Shown here one piece after another: positions 1 through 6,993 of a DNA stretch of 7,993 bases. The stretch is from assembly GCA_030591795.1 (NCBI GenBank), contig JAUVAJ010000063.1:1-7993 (forward strand). The letters run 5' to 3'. The DNA is from Desulfuromonadales bacterium. GTDB lineage: Bacteria > Desulfobacterota > Desulfuromonadia > Desulfuromonadales > UBA2294. Position 1 is the first letter of the stretch. Each line of letters opens with the position of its first letter. The notes below the pieces were generated by a model. The model ran no database searches. It was not told the DNA's origin and saw only the letters and a list, made by a program, of their open reading frames with translations. The translations under genes and the position numbers were made by a program.

Positions 1-1261
1 CCGTCCGGCCGAAGACGGCTGAGGCCTGGATCACATGATAGCGCTGTTCAGACCGGCGGATATAATTACGCCCCTCGTCGACCGCCAGTTCGACTCGTGG
101 ATCGTTGTAGAGTTGCCCGGTAAAAGACCCGAACTCCTCGTTAACCGCAAAAGCGATCAGAGGATTCAACTCCACTGCTGTCACATGCTTAGCCCCGGTC
201 GCCAGCGCAACCTTGACATCTTTACCACCGCCAGGGCCAATGACCAGTGCTCTGGCTCCAGGATGCAAGTGATACGGCAGGGCAATGACGTTGCTGCGGA
301 AGAACTCATCGCTTTGTCCAGCGTCATCCCGGTACATGGTGGTGTAGCCGGTATCATCGACCACCATGCCGAGCTGCTCCGGGATCGGCCCGCGGTAGGT
401 TCGCGACAAGCCCCAGGACTGGCCCATCTCCTGACTCTGCGACGGGTAAACCGCAACCCGAGAGAAAGAATTCCAGGAGCTCCAGAGTAGATTCGGCTCG
501 TAACGCCCACGGACAAAACGGATTTCGGCAAAACCATTCAACATATTACCGGTACCGGCGACCAAAAGCAGGGCCAGAATAAATAGATAGCCAAAGCGAC
601 GGCGCTTGATGTGCTTGCGTCCATCAGCAAACAACCAGGCGGCACCTATACCGGTAGCGGCGATAGCGAGAATCGCAGTGATTCCGCCAAGTAGTTTCAA
701 CAACAGAATAATCAGCAGACAACCAAGGCCGGCACCGAGCAAATCCCAAAAGTATAGACGGTTGATCTGATCCAGATGTCGGCGAAACAGCAGGGTAACC
801 GCCAGACCGCTCCAGAAAAACGGTAACGCGGTCACCAGATAGAGCGCGGCCAGCGCCGGCAACATCTCCATCGGCACGCCACGATCGTAAAAACCTTGCT
901 GAAACGGTTGGTAAAACGGTTGATGAAAAAAGGAGAGTACCTTGAAGCCGAACTGCGGGTAGAAACGAAAGGCGACAAAAATGGCAAAAAACAGGGTTAC
1001 CGACAAGGCAAACAACAGACTGCAACGCGACGCCATCCGCCGGGTTCGGTCAACCGGGAACAAGCCTGGAGCCAGATAGATCAGCAAGGCTGCGGTTCCC
1101 ATGCCGAACAGCGCCAACGAGATCGCCATCGACGCAAAATGGTACCACATCAACACTGAAAAGATCCGCGTCAGGACCAGCTCGTACATCAACGTCGCCA
1201 GGCAAAGCAAGAAAATCCCGCCGTACAGGCGCCCATCGGCGCGGTCAGAAAATATCATCAT
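1..1261 (-). CDS. Membrane-embedded spermidine synthase-like protein (C-terminus beyond window)
   Basis: The frame is open from an ATG at 1261 to the left edge, giving 420 residues of an incomplete protein. The N-terminal half is polytopic, with hydrophobic segments at about residues 13-36, 42-64, 82-100, 134-158, 172-192, 193-212 and 224-241. It includes YFWDLLGAGLG (170-180), typical of membrane-fused spermidine synthase-like proteins. A soluble Rossmann-type domain follows, with a glycine-rich SAM-binding loop (VIGPGGGKDV, 340-349), an acidic strand end (VELNP, 363-367), D395/RNYIR (398-402) and YHVIQASAVFG (408-418). True spermidine synthases carry GGGDGG and a catalytic Asp after the last strand. 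Here the loop is GGGKD and the last motif is QASA, so aminopropyl transfer is doubtful and methyl or other SAM-type chemistry is possible. The start overlaps the upstream stop as ATGA and has no visible Shine-Dalgarno, so reinitiation is likely. A second ATG at 1258 is an alternative start. The fold is fairly certain; the substrate is unknown. Confidence 0.85.
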   Translation of the reverse strand, partial: MMIFSDRADGRLYGGIFLLCLATLMYELVLTRIFSVLMWYHFASMAISLALFGMGTAALLIYLAPGLFPVDRTRRMASRCSLLFALSVTLFFAIFVAFRFYPQFGFKVLSFFHQPFYQPFQQGFYDRGVPMEMLPALAALYLVTALPFFWSGLAVTLLFRRHLDQINRLYFWDLLGAGLGCLLIILLLKLLGGITAILAIAATGIGAAWLFADGRKHIKRRRFGYLFILALLLVAGTGNMLNGFAEIRFVRGRYEPNLLWSSWNSFSRVAVYPSQSQEMGQSWGLSRTYRGPIPEQLGMVVDDTGYTTMYRDDAGQSDEFFRSNVIALPYHLHPGARALVIGPGGGKDVKVALATGAKHVTAVELNPLIAFAVNEEFGSFTGQLYNDPRVELAVDEGRNYIRRSEQRYHVIQASAVFGRT

Positions 1262-3093
1262 GGTTGGTCTATCGGCAGAGCGACGGGAAGCAGGGCATAA
1301 ATATGGTGATTCCGCGCGCCAAACAGCACGCGGTTACCGGTCATTAACGGCTTGCCCTGAATCTCACCGTCAAGTTTGAATTGGCTTATGACGGTACCAC
1401 TATCGATGTTGACCACCGACAGGTTCCCGTCATTATCACCAAAAAACAGACGGTTATCAGCAAGGGTCGGTGTGGCATAAATCGGTCCGAAGCCGGATTG
1501 CGCCCAGATCGGTTCGCCATCTGCGGCCCGCAGCTTCCAGAGCCGACCGGCCGTCGTACCGACAAACAATGCCGGGCCGGAATAAAGCGGTGCACTATAA
1601 TAACAGACCTCGCCGAGCGACCGTACCCAGCGTTTACGACCGCTGCGATCGAGCGCCACAACATCACCATTGCGCTGCACGACAACCGGCCCATCAGGTG
1701 TAACCGCTGGCGTCGAAAGCAGTGCCGAGCCGAGATCAACCTGCCACAGCACCTCCCCTTTCAGGTTCAGGGCCAGAAACAGCCCGGCGCTGTTGCCGAG
1801 ATAGATCCGGTCTTCATCCCACGCCGGTTGTGCCCGCAATGCGCCACCGGTATCGTACTGCCAGAGGCGACTGCCATCCTCAGTATTGAGCGCATAGACA
1901 ATTCCATTCCAGGTTGGCAAAAGAATAGTCCCGTCAATAATCAGTGGTGACGCCTGTCGATGATCATCGGAAGGCGACGGCGCATAACTGAAACGCCAGA
2001 GCTCATGGCCATCTTGCGGATCAAGGGCAAACAGGGAGCGATCCCAGGTCTGAACGTAAAGTCGCCGGTTATCCCAGGCCGGCGTCGCATCGATCACATT
2101 ACCGAAGTGTCGACTCCAGACTACCGCGCCGGTCGGCGCAAGAGCCGTCAGCTGCCCGTCCCATGAACCGGCAATCAGGTTGTCGTCAGCTGCGACCACT
2201 GCCGCATCAACAAAGCCGGAGGTAACGTATTGCCAATCCAGGTCAAGCTGTAGATTGTCACGCGGTCCGGTCCGGGCAACCCATGTCTGCGCCGGTGCGG
2301 TTCGTACCGTACCGATTGCCGGGTCATCCTGACGATCATGAATGGCGGCGGCGATCGCTTGCGGATCAGCGGTGCCCCACCAGTTGTTTTCTAAACTGAC
2401 CTCACCCTTGAAAAAATCACCGAGACGGATATTGACCTGATTATCATAAAAGTTATTATCCCGGATAACTGAATCACGATCGGTCTCAAACAGGAAAATT
2501 CCGGAGCCGTTGCGACGGAAAATATTATGCGTGATCTCGACACTCGAATTCCTGAAGTTGACCGCTTTACCAATATTATCTTCATACAGGTTGTTACTCA
2601 GCGTGAAGCGAGCCTCGCCGAGGCGACTGCCATCAATATTGCGACGCACAACACAATCCGACATCAGCCCTTTGGTGAAATGGGCATGGAGCGTGTGGGC
2701 GGAATCACTGATTTCGCAATAACGCAACAGAATGTCCTTGGAGAAATCGACGCGGATTTCGAGCCAGTCACCCGGACGCGGATTCGGTTCGGCACTCCGG
2801 AACCGGATCGGCTCAGCAACCGTTCCAACCGCGGTCAGGCTCCCTTCAACTATCAACGTCCCATCGCCGAGGCCATCTTGGTCGAGATCCCTCCGGACAA
2901 AGGAGATATCCGTGCCCGGTCGTATCGTCAGGCGAGCGCCTTTGACCACCCGGACCGAGCCTTCAACTACAATCCGCCCCTGCCAAACCGTATCGACGAG
3001 GATCTGCTGATCCTGCAGAACCTGAACGCCACCACCGGTGCCGGCACAGCCGGTCAGGAGCAATAAGACAATAAAGCCGAGAAGATTTTTCAC
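1258..3093 (-). CDS. Lipoprotein: right-handed beta-helix fused to PQQ-type beta-propeller
   Basis: This is a 611-residue exported protein. Residues 1-16 form a lipoprotein signal peptide with lipobox LTGC (Cys16). The +2 residue is Ala, so the mature protein is probably sorted to the outer membrane. Residues of about 25-265 look like a NosD-type parallel beta-helix: short repeated strands carry N/D turns (RRN, YEDN, FRRN, YDN) and end in the NNWWGT motif (237-242). Residues of about 295-605 form a beta-propeller of the PQQ/BamB-like kind, with seven or eight blades marked by WDGQLTAL, WDRSLFAL, WNGIVYAL, SAGLFLAL, NGDVVAL, AGRLWKL, DGNLSVV and HHIYAL, each usually followed by DG..W. The fold is clear, but nothing shows PQQ binding or enzyme activity; a scaffold, sugar-binding or assembly role is possible. 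GTG at 3093 is preferred over GTG at 3096 because of Shine-Dalgarno spacing. It overlaps the upstream stop as GTGA, and its own stop overlaps the next start as ATGA. Confidence 0.9.
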   Translation of the reverse strand: MKNLLGFIVLLLLTGCAGTGGGVQVLQDQQILVDTVWQGRIVVEGSVRVVKGARLTIRPGTDISFVRRDLDQDGLGDGTLIVEGSLTAVGTVAEPIRFRSAEPNPRPGDWLEIRVDFSKDILLRYCEISDSAHTLHAHFTKGLMSDCVVRRNIDGSRLGEARFTLSNNLYEDNIGKAVNFRNSSVEITHNIFRRNGSGIFLFETDRDSVIRDNNFYDNQVNIRLGDFFKGEVSLENNWWGTADPQAIAAAIHDRQDDPAIGTVRTAPAQTWVARTGPRDNLQLDLDWQYVTSGFVDAAVVAADDNLIAGSWDGQLTALAPTGAVVWSRHFGNVIDATPAWDNRRLYVQTWDRSLFALDPQDGHELWRFSYAPSPSDDHRQASPLIIDGTILLPTWNGIVYALNTEDGSRLWQYDTGGALRAQPAWDEDRIYLGNSAGLFLALNLKGEVLWQVDLGSALLSTPAVTPDGPVVVQRNGDVVALDRSGRKRWVRSLGEVCYYSAPLYSGPALFVGTTAGRLWKLRAADGEPIWAQSGFGPIYATPTLADNRLFFGDNDGNLSVVNIDSGTVISQFKLDGEIQGKPLMTGNRVLFGARNHHIYALLPVALPIDQP

Positions 3094-4118
3094 CACATCT
3101 CCTCCACCTTGATATCGATACCGTCCTGAGCCGCACCGGAATCGATATGCAGCCGGTGATCCGGATTTTCATCGTAAGTGCCGTAAAGGTCACCTGGCCC
3201 CGGCGCACCGCCGAGGGTGTCGCGTGCAGCCAGATAATAGTCGCCCCCGTCCGGCATCGACAAGATATAGCGACCGTCTGCTCCGGTCGGCTGCGATACC
3301 AGCAGCGGACGATCGAGCATCTGCGGTTTCAGATATAACACCACCCGCACGCCTTCAACCGGCTCACCCGCCGCATCGGTAATCATGCCGCTGATCGAGG
3401 TCTGACCGTTAAAGTTCAGGTTCATCTGCTCAACCTTGTCGGGCACTTCCAGCATCGGGATGATAACCGGCTCGGCACGATTATCACGTACCCGCAACGG
3501 GTTCTGCGGATAGTAACCGACAAAATCACCAGCGCGTAGCGGTCCGACCGTCATATTTCCCTGGCGTTTGCGGGCGATCAGATAATAGGTTCCATCCGGC
3601 AGATCGAGTTCAAACCGACCCTGCTCATCAGTCGGCCCGGCCATCATGTAACCCAGCCCTTTGAGTTGCGTCGTCAGATCGGTATAAACAAAAATAATCA
3701 CATCAGCCTGTGGCTGTCCGGCATGCGTGACCTGGCCAACGACAAAATCTTTTCCCGCATCAGCACTGTTTTTGTCTGGCTGGCGCACCAGGCCAAGACT
3801 GACCCCAACCATCCCCGCTTCGGGAACCGTGATAGGATTTCGTCCGTAGTAAGAAAACAGCCCGGCACCCCGGGCAAGCAGATAATATGAGCCGGGCGGA
3901 AGCTCAACCCGGAACACGCCATCGGCTTCGGTCATTGCGGAGCGAAAATCTGGTTGTGCTGGCAGATGGATCACATCAGCCCGATAGGCTCCGACCTCAA
4001 CTCCGGCAGCCGGCAGGCGGTCGAAATTAACCTTGCCCGAAACCGCGGTTCCAGACCCGGACGCCAGACACCCGGCCAGAGCCGGAACCAGCAACAAAAT
4101 TATCAGGTTACGTAACAT
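3090..4118 (-). CDS. Lipoprotein with three carboxypeptidase-regulatory-like domains
   Basis: This is a 342-residue exported lipoprotein with signal peptide 1-16 and lipobox LAGC (Cys17, followed by Leu, so outer-membrane sorting is likely). The rest consists of three tandem beta-sandwich repeats of the CarboxypepD_reg/prealbumin-like type, at about 24-112, 124-222 and 240-338. Each opens with G.(V/I), has a D..G.(F/Y) turn, then a P.G.YYL.AR core (74-83, 174-183, 289-299) and a conserved aromatic-x-x-NP element (YGRNP 91-95, YPQNP 203-207, YDENP 315-319). The first two repeats are almost exactly 100 residues apart, which suggests internal duplication. No catalytic residues are visible. Such domains usually act as surface adhesion, scaffold or carbohydrate-contact modules. 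The gene is the first of a three-gene overlapping operon. Its Shine-Dalgarno is weak (GAGTG about 7 nt upstream), and the start is supported by the signal peptide. Confidence 0.9.
   Translation of the reverse strand: MLRNLIILLLVPALAGCLASGSGTAVSGKVNFDRLPAAGVEVGAYRADVIHLPAQPDFRSAMTEADGVFRVELPPGSYYLLARGAGLFSYYGRNPITVPEAGMVGVSLGLVRQPDKNSADAGKDFVVGQVTHAGQPQADVIIFVYTDLTTQLKGLGYMMAGPTDEQGRFELDLPDGTYYLIARKRQGNMTVGPLRAGDFVGYYPQNPLRVRDNRAEPVIIPMLEVPDKVEQMNLNFNGQTSISGMITDAAGEPVEGVRVVLYLKPQMLDRPLLVSQPTGADGRYILSMPDGGDYYLAARDTLGGAPGPGDLYGTYDENPDHRLHIDSGAAQDGIDIKVEEMW
3099..3105 (-). promoter_or_regulatory. Shine-Dalgarno GGAGGAG deciding the 3093 GTG start
   Basis: On the minus strand GGAGGAG lies inside the last codons of the upstream lipoprotein gene. 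It ends 5 nt before GTG at 3093 but only 2 nt before GTG at 3096. The 5-nt spacing, together with a Met-Lys-Asn signal-peptide start, favours 3093. Confidence 0.7.
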
Positions 4119-4220
4119 TGATACACTCGCAAAAAAGAAAAAGATGGCTAAGCAAAATCATCCACTCATCAGATAGCACGATCTGTTCCAACTCGGCAAG
4201 AGACATCAACCTGTTGCCAT
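4119..4220 (-). promoter_or_regulatory. Presumed promoter region of the three-gene lipoprotein operon
   Basis: The strong terminator upstream implies that the operon starting at 4118 needs its own promoter in these roughly 100 nt. I see no convincing -35/-10 pair. The best loose candidate is TTGCCG, 17 nt, CTATCT on the minus strand (about 4197-4169), which is poor. The segment next to the start codon is pyrimidine-rich on the coding strand. The placement is inferred from context only. Confidence 0.3.
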
Positions 4221-4252
4221 AAAAAAACGGGCCACCCAGAGGCGGCCCGTTT
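4221..4252 (-). terminator. Intrinsic terminator after the ASPIC/FG-GAP gene
   Basis: A perfect 9-bp stem pairs AAACGGGCC (4225-4233) with GGCCCGTTT (4244-4252) around a 10-nt loop. Read on the minus strand it is followed by a run of seven T (4227-4221, partly in the stem). It lies 20 nt past the stop codon at 4272 and before the next gene start at 4118, so it separates the propeller gene from the downstream lipoprotein operon. Confidence 0.9.
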
Positions 4253-4271
4253 GTATCAGTATTTTGTGCTT

Positions 4272-5771
4272 TTACTTGATAGCTTGCGACAACATATTTG
4301 GCTGGCTCAGCGACGGCTCAATCAGCTCAATAGTCTGACCGGTGGTCACACCCTCAACCCGTGCTTCAATCCCACTCGGGAAGGTAGCAACGACATCATA
4401 CTTCTTGGCCGAGTCGAGGCCAAAGTGAGCGACCTTCGGGCTCTGGGCGCAGAAGCCGTTAGCCGAGCGGACTTCACGCACAGCAATCAGCTCAGACTGG
4501 CCATGCTCGGTGACCCGCACCTTGCTACCGTAAGCATCCCGGTTCGAAACGGTGCCGGCCAATTTAACTTTAAGCCAGTTCTTGTCGTTCTGCTGGTTGA
4601 GATAAAGTTTGTTCGGTGCACCCCAGTTAACTACGTAGAGATCGAGATCGCCATCGTTGTCGACATCGGCAAAAGCGGTCCCTTTAGTCCGAACCGTCTC
4701 GCATTTGAGCTGTGGTTGGGAATCGACGATATTGGCAAAGTTGCCCTTGCCGTCGTTGACGTAGAGCTGATTGGCTAGCTTGCAATCGCCTTCGTAGAGG
4801 TCGACGTCACCGTCATGATCGATATCGCCAAAGGTCGGACCTTTACCCCAGCCGCCGTTGCCGCCGGCCAGCTGCTCTGACACCTTGGTGAAGTTCCCTT
4901 TACCATCATTCAGGTAAAGATTGTTCGGACCGACATAATTCGAAACGAACAGATCCAGCGTGCCGTTGTTGTCGATATCGGAGAATGCAGCACCAAGACC
5001 CCAGTTGGCATCAGCCACACCGGCGCTACGCGAAGCATCAGCGAAAGTGCCATCACCTTTGTTGAGGTAGAGTTTGTTCGGCTCACCGGCCGGGTAACGA
5101 CCGTTGACGACATAGAGATCAACAAACTGATCGTTGTTGACGTCGGCCCAGACCGCCATCCAGCTCCAGGAACGGTCACCGACACCAGCGGCATCAGTCA
5201 CGTCAGAGAAACTGCCGTCGCCGTTGTTGCGATACAGAATGTTTTTCGCTCCGACGCCATAGTTGGCGCAGTAGATATCGAGGTTGCCGTCATTGTCGTA
5301 ATCGACAAATGATGCCGCGTAGGTGAAAGCCTTCAAGCCAACACCAGCTGCATTGGTAACATCGGTAAAGGTGCCGTCGCCGTTGTTCTTGAACAGGCGG
5401 TTGGCTTCAATTTCATAACGTCCGCCGGTGGCAACATAGAGATCGGCAAAACCGTCGTTGTTGTAATCACCGAAGACACTGCCCATGGCGAAACCGGGAT
5501 AATCGATGCCGGCGCCGGACTCAGCGGTCACATCCTTGAACTGGCCATCACCAATGTTCAGATAGAGCTTGTTAGCGCCACCCTTATTGGAGACATACAG
5601 ATCAACCAGACCGTCATTGTTGACATCGGCAAAAGCAACCCCTTTACCGAGACCATCATCAGCCACACCCGCTTTAGTGGAAACATCCTTGAAGTCCTTG
5701 GCAGCAACAATGCAAGGCAGCGCAACAACCATGATCAGGACCAACAAAGTCGACAACGTCTTTTTACCCAT
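4272..5771 (-). CDS. Secreted FG-GAP/VCBS beta-propeller with ASPIC/UnbV domain (CRTAC1-like)
   Basis: This is a 499-residue protein. A Sec signal peptide (MGKK, then hydrophobic 5-24, likely cleavage after Ala24) is followed by seven FG-GAP/VCBS repeats. Each carries a calcium-type D.(D/N).(D/N)G..D(L/I)(Y/F) loop, starting at residues 49, 102, 157, 210, 265, 316 and 369 with a regular 51-55 residue spacing, which fits a seven-bladed propeller. Loop 4 has Gln in place of Gly and loop 5 has Asn for the third Asp. Each blade also has an N.LY.N.GDG.F.D motif. Residues of about 398-486 form the ASPIC/UnbV domain (NWLKVKL, REVRSANGF, VAHFGL, V.FPSG). In this family it is a secreted, probably calcium-stabilised adhesion or surface protein of unknown ligand. 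I see no sortase or other C-terminal anchor. ATG at 5771 is chosen over one 27 nt upstream (5798) because an AGGAG sits 7 nt before it and it gives a clean signal peptide. Confidence 0.93.
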   Translation of the reverse strand: MGKKTLSTLLVLIMVVALPCIVAAKDFKDVSTKAGVADDGLGKGVAFADVNNDGLVDLYVSNKGGANKLYLNIGDGQFKDVTAESGAGIDYPGFAMGSVFGDYNNDGFADLYVATGGRYEIEANRLFKNNGDGTFTDVTNAAGVGLKAFTYAASFVDYDNDGNLDIYCANYGVGAKNILYRNNGDGSFSDVTDAAGVGDRSWSWMAVWADVNNDQFVDLYVVNGRYPAGEPNKLYLNKGDGTFADASRSAGVADANWGLGAAFSDIDNNGTLDLFVSNYVGPNNLYLNDGKGNFTKVSEQLAGGNGGWGKGPTFGDIDHDGDVDLYEGDCKLANQLYVNDGKGNFANIVDSQPQLKCETVRTKGTAFADVDNDGDLDLYVVNWGAPNKLYLNQQNDKNWLKVKLAGTVSNRDAYGSKVRVTEHGQSELIAVREVRSANGFCAQSPKVAHFGLDSAKKYDVVATFPSGIEARVEGVTTGQTIELIEPSLSQPNMLSQAIK

Positions 5772-5778
5772 TTCATAT

Positions 5779-5783
5779 CTCCT
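5779..5783 (-). promoter_or_regulatory. Strong Shine-Dalgarno AGGAG for the 5771 start
   Basis: AAAAGGAGATATGAAATGG on the minus strand places AGGAG 7 nt before the ATG at 5771. This fixes the start there rather than at the upstream in-frame ATG (5798), which would add a charged nine-residue extension before the signal peptide. Confidence 0.8.
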
Positions 5784-5804
5784 TTTCACCGGACGCACAC
5801 AAAA

Positions 5805-5815
5805 TTGCCAGGCAA
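5805..5815. repeat. TTGCC-A-GGCAA palindrome in the 5' leader
   Basis: A perfect 5-bp inverted repeat with a 1-nt centre lies in the predicted leader of the FG-GAP/ASPIC gene, about 34 nt before the start codon. It is more plausible as a protein-binding site than as an RNA hairpin because the loop is too small. Its function is unknown. Confidence 0.3.
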
Positions 5816-5830
5816 CAGTACAATAACAGA

Positions 5831-5853
5831 TTAACCATGCAAAACAAAGTTAA
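5831..5853. repeat. Short inverted repeat just downstream of the promoter
   Basis: TTAAC (5831-5835) and GTTAA (5849-5853) form 5-bp arms with a 13-nt spacer just after the predicted transcription start. This position would suit an operator, but arms this short in AT-rich DNA often arise by chance. Confidence 0.25.
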
Positions 5854-5863
5854 GTATCTGGAA

Positions 5864-5891
5864 AATATAACAGTTTCATCCGCAACGTCAA
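5864..5891 (-). promoter_or_regulatory. Sigma-70-type promoter for the FG-GAP/ASPIC gene
   Basis: On the minus strand the -35 box TTGACG (5891-5886) and the -10 box TATATT (5869-5864) are 16 nt apart and match the consensus well. The expected transcription start is near 5857, giving a leader of about 85 nt before the ATG at 5771. The surrounding 5799-6033 region is otherwise non-coding. Confidence 0.65.
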
Positions 5892-5993
5892 GCGCCTCGG
5901 CGTAGCGTTCCCTGACATACAATTCAAGACTGCTGGTCAAAGAACTGAATCAACTGCGATTAATGCAATAAACAGGCCCACTGCTTAACTGGC

Positions 5994-6015
5994 AAAAAGC
6001 CGTCAAGCTTCCAGC
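5994..6015 (-). terminator. Weak terminator candidate after the permease gene
   Basis: On the minus strand GCTG (6015-6012) can pair with CGGC (6002-5999, one G-T wobble) around a 9-nt loop, followed directly by five T (5998-5994). It lies 19 nt past the permease stop codon. The stem is short, so termination would be weak. The position and T-run are the main support. Confidence 0.3.
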
Positions 6016-6033
6016 GAACAGGTCAAAACTTCA

Positions 6034-6990
6034 TCAAAAAATCGTTTGATATATCCAGCCGAGAAGAATCGCGCTCAGCAACGATGACGTCAGAAAAACC
6101 ATCACCACGCGCAAGCGAAACATCCCGGTCAAGGCAATCATAGCCGGCAGGCTGGAAACCGGCGCCGCCAGCAAAAACGTCCAGGCTGCACCAGGATCCA
6201 TTCCACGTTGCAGCAGACCGGATAGAATCGGAATAGCCGGGATCTGATTGATCGGCAGCGGCAGGCCGATAACCGCCGCCATCAGAACCGAACCGAAACT
6301 CTTGTCGCCGACCAGCATAGTGATCCATTGCATCGGCACCAGCGTCACCAGGATTGCCTCGAGGACAATCGCCAGCAACAGAAACTTACCGACAAACAGA
6401 CCGGCATCGAGCGTCCGGTCAAAGATAAACCGCAGACGATTATCGCGCGGCTGGATCGACATACTCTTGACATGAATTCCGGCGGCATCGCCGATCTCGG
6501 CGGCACTGGCCAGAGTACCATCTTCACGATAAACTGGCTTAAGCCTGAGCAGATCACCAGCCAGATAACCGGAACGAACCAGAAGTTCAGCCGCCAGACC
6601 GACCGATAAGCCGACCACGGCAGCGCCGAGCAGCTTCATAATTGCCCAGTCACTCCCCAGACCACTCCAGGTCAGCAACAGGGCGTCCGGCCCCATAATC
6701 GGTGAGGTTGCCAGCAACGCCAATAACGGCGACAGCGGCGTACCGATCATTGCCAGAGAGATCGCTACTGGCAAAATGCCGCAAGCGCAGAGCGGTGAAA
6801 CCATGCCGACCACGATAGCGAGGAGGATGCCATACGGCCCGGCCCGGTTGAGCGCATCCCGGATACGCAGATCTAGCTTGTACCCCTTGATCAGTCCGAC
6901 CAGCACGATCGACAGCAGAAAGAACCACCACATGCGGGCGATTTCATCCCAGATCACCGTGAGTATCTGTAGCCAGATCGAATCTGTCAT
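6034..6990 (-). CDS. Polytopic permease with CAC motif (SO_0444/ArsP/YraQ-like, DUF318 superfamily)
   Basis: This is a 318-residue inner-membrane protein with two symmetric bundles of hydrophobic segments (about 20-36, 50-66, 71-95, 118-136, then 194-220, 232-252, 268-290, 293-314) separated by a hydrophilic loop at 140-192. The signature SPLCACGILPVAISL (65-79, Cys68 and Cys70) resembles the (S/T)PxCxC motif of ArsP and SO_0444-type permeases, which export organoarsenicals or copper/zinc. Further family marks are TSPIMGPDALL (95-105), GLPLPINQIPAIPI (242-255) and AAPVSSLPAM (275-284). The substrate is not readable; a soft metal or thiol-reactive compound is an inference from the cysteines. 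The ATG lies 3 nt after the FmdE-family stop, with GGAG 12 nt upstream, a long spacing that suggests translational coupling with that gene. Confidence 0.88.
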   Translation of the reverse strand: MTDSIWLQILTVIWDEIARMWWFFLLSIVLVGLIKGYKLDLRIRDALNRAGPYGILLAIVVGMVSPLCACGILPVAISLAMIGTPLSPLLALLATSPIMGPDALLLTWSGLGSDWAIMKLLGAAVVGLSVGLAAELLVRSGYLAGDLLRLKPVYREDGTLASAAEIGDAAGIHVKSMSIQPRDNRLRFIFDRTLDAGLFVGKFLLLAIVLEAILVTLVPMQWITMLVGDKSFGSVLMAAVIGLPLPINQIPAIPILSGLLQRGMDPGAAWTFLLAAPVSSLPAMIALTGMFRLRVVMVFLTSSLLSAILLGWIYQTIF

Positions 6991-6993
6991 GCT

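Noticed and set aside
1381..1950. Open plus-strand frame of about 190 codons opposite the beta-helix/propeller gene
   Set aside because: It lacks family motifs and a Shine-Dalgarno and is low in hydrophobic structure; it is the antisense shadow of a well-supported gene.
2527..3066. Plus-strand frame of about 180 codons
   Set aside because: It lies wholly antisense to the beta-helix lipoprotein and has no recognisable domain.
1258..3093. Quinoprotein dehydrogenase
   Set aside because: Only propeller blade motifs are visible; no PQQ- or calcium-binding active-site residues or cytochrome CXXCH motif are seen, and the gene encodes a beta-helix fusion.
4251..4778. Plus-strand frame of about 175 codons
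   Set aside because: It is antisense to the ASPIC/FG-GAP gene, whose repeats and signal peptide make the minus strand clearly the coding one.
4640..5640. Regularly spaced similar DNA motifs that could suggest a repeat array
   Set aside because: The spacing of about 160 nt equals one FG-GAP blade and the copies vary at the DNA level; it is protein repeat structure, not CRISPR.
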